A stretch of 7,149 nucleotides of DNA from JANPEF01 sp046596055 (GTDB lineage: Bacteria > Eisenbacteria > RBG-16-71-46 > DASYSL01). The notes beneath the pieces are model-generated. The model was given only the letters and a program-made list of their open reading frames with translations, had not been told where the DNA came from and searched no databases. The stretch lies in contig JBKJNH010000159.1 in assembly GCA_046596055.1 (NCBI GenBank), forward strand, positions 1-7,149, given 5' to 3'. Below, one piece after another: positions 6,453-7,149 of this stretch. The translations under genes were made by a program, and so were the position numbers. Each line of letters starts with the position of its first letter. Within the stretch, counting starts at the first letter, position 1.

Positions 6453-7149
6453 TCGCTCCCGGAGCCGCTCCCGGAGCCGCTCCCCACGGCTTTGCCCGCG
6501 GCCTCGCCCGCGGCGATGCAATCGGGGAGCCCCACGCCGGTGTACGAGTTGCCTGCCAGCTGCAATCCCGGCCAGACGGCGAGCCGGGCGCCCAGTGCGG
6601 CAACGCGATCGAGGTGGCCCACGTGGTAGTGCGGCATGGCGTTTTCCCAGCGCACCACCCGGGCGAACGCCGTCGCCCCGGGCGTCACGCCGAGCAGTCC
6701 GGCGAGTTCGCCGCGCGCGCGTGCGACCAGCGCGTCGTCGGCGAAGCTGAACGCGCGCTCGTCGAAGAAGACGCGGACGATGGCCCGGTCCGTCGGCGCA
6801 CGACCGGCGAACTTGCGGTGCGCGAACGAGGCGCCGAGCAGCAGCAATCCCTCGCGGCGCGGGGAGACGAAGCCGGCGCCGTCGAGCGGGTGCCCGACGT
6901 CGGCGACGTCGAAGGCGAACGTGACGCAGGCCGAAGAGCCGCGCGGGAAGGCTCCGAGGGCGTGGCCCAGGTCGTGGTCGAACGCGGCGACCAGGCGACC
7001 GGCGGCGGGGGCCGCGAGCGTCAGGATCACGGCGTCGAAGCGCTCGTTGCCGCTCGGCGTGGCGACGAGCCAGCGATCGTCCTCGCGCGCCAGGCCCGTC
7101 ACCGGCGTTCGGAGGCGCAACGCGCCGGCCGGAAGCCGCGCGACGAGCG
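6449..7149 (-). CDS. hemG: HemY-type protoporphyrinogen oxidase (3' part)
   Basis: This is the C-terminal 233 residues of the oxygen-dependent, FAD-binding porphyrinogen oxidase (named HemG or HemY depending on the organism), which removes six electrons from protoporphyrinogen IX, or from coproporphyrinogen III in the Gram-positive-type route, late in heme synthesis. The 5' part, with the N-terminal dinucleotide-binding glycines, is beyond the right edge, and the frame is open to that edge. Diagnostic blocks are LRLRTPVTGLARED (start of the visible part), DAVILTLAAPAAGRLV, HPLDGAGFVSPRREG, FAHRKFAGRAP, VRWENAMPHYHVGHLDRV, and the FAD-binding end GLQLAGNSYTGVGLPDCIAAGEAAGKAV. The protein is unrelated to the flavodoxin-like HemG of E. 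coli. After the conserved end it has a five-fold Gly-Ser tail and a final Asp, coded by a tandem repeat. Other amine-oxidase-family flavoproteins are less likely because GNSYTGVGLPDCI is specific to this family. Confidence 0.94.
   Translation of the reverse strand, partial: LVARLPAGALRLRTPVTGLAREDDRWLVATPSGNERFDAVILTLAAPAAGRLVAAFDHDLGHALGAFPRGSSACVTFAFDVADVGHPLDGAGFVSPRREGLLLLGASFAHRKFAGRAPTDRAIVRVFFDERAFSFADDALVARARGELAGLLGVTPGATAFARVVRWENAMPHYHVGHLDRVAALGARLAVWPGLQLAGNSYTGVGLPDCIAAGEAAGKAVGSGSGSGSGSD
6455..6484 (-). repeat. 12-base tandem repeat coding the Gly-Ser tail of HemG
   Basis: On the plus strand the unit gctcccggagcc occurs at 6455-6466 and 6467-6478, followed by a half unit to 6484, all identical. 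Read in the hemG frame it gives Gly-Ser five times just before the final Asp and stop. Each unit contains the inverted repeat GCTCC-G-GGAGC, so the mRNA could also fold into hairpins close to the stop codon, although no T-run follows. The unit length is a multiple of three, so copy-number change would keep the frame. Confidence 0.85.

Noticed and set aside
5521..6750. A 409-codon plus-strand open frame across the Kelch N-terminus, the intergenic gap and the hemG end.
   Set aside because: It crosses two well-supported genes and a promoter, is extremely Arg-rich, and has no recognisable domain.

Overview
The window is gene-dense, very GC-rich bacterial chromosome with two blocks that converge near position 3,830. 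Wobble positions are almost always G or C, so long open frames appear on every strand. Seven-gene content was assigned by protein motifs, not by frame length. The mixture of a SUF operon using SufU and SufT, an oxygen-dependent (HemY-type) protoporphyrinogen oxidase, and a secreted Kelch protein ending in a FlgD-like Ig module suggests a high-GC, probably Gram-negative bacterium from an FCB-adjacent lineage such as Eisenbacteria or Gemmatimonadota. That lineage guess is inference; no marker gene here fixes it.

Positions 1-3818, plus strand: the 3' end of sufC, then complete sufD, sufS, sufU and sufT, forming one iron-sulfur cluster assembly operon. sufC/sufD and sufD/sufS overlap by four bases (ATGA and GTGA), and the next two gaps are 5 and 7 bases, so transcription and translation are very likely coupled. 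SufS removes sulfur from cysteine, SufU relays the persulfide, the SufC/SufD complex (with SufB, presumably just upstream of the window) builds the cluster, and SufT is a maturation factor acting later. All catalytic or metal-binding residues that I can check are present.

Positions 3819-3837: a short gap between converging genes with a GC-rich hairpin that may terminate transcription both ways.

Positions 3838-7149, minus strand: first (in the direction of transcription) the 3' part of a HemG/HemY-type protoporphyrinogen oxidase whose C-terminus ends in a Gly-Ser tail encoded by a 12-base tandem repeat; then a large exported protein with about 12 Kelch repeats and a C-terminal FlgD-like Ig domain. 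A near-consensus housekeeping promoter (TTGACG, 17-base spacer, TACAAT) sits in the 91-base gap, its -35 box overlapping the hemG stop codon, so the Kelch gene probably has its own transcription start. I see no RNA genes, CRISPR arrays, insertion sequences or phage genes, and no clearly new multi-gene system; the most unusual items are the Kelch/Ig protein, its embedded promoter and the repeat-coded tail of HemG.
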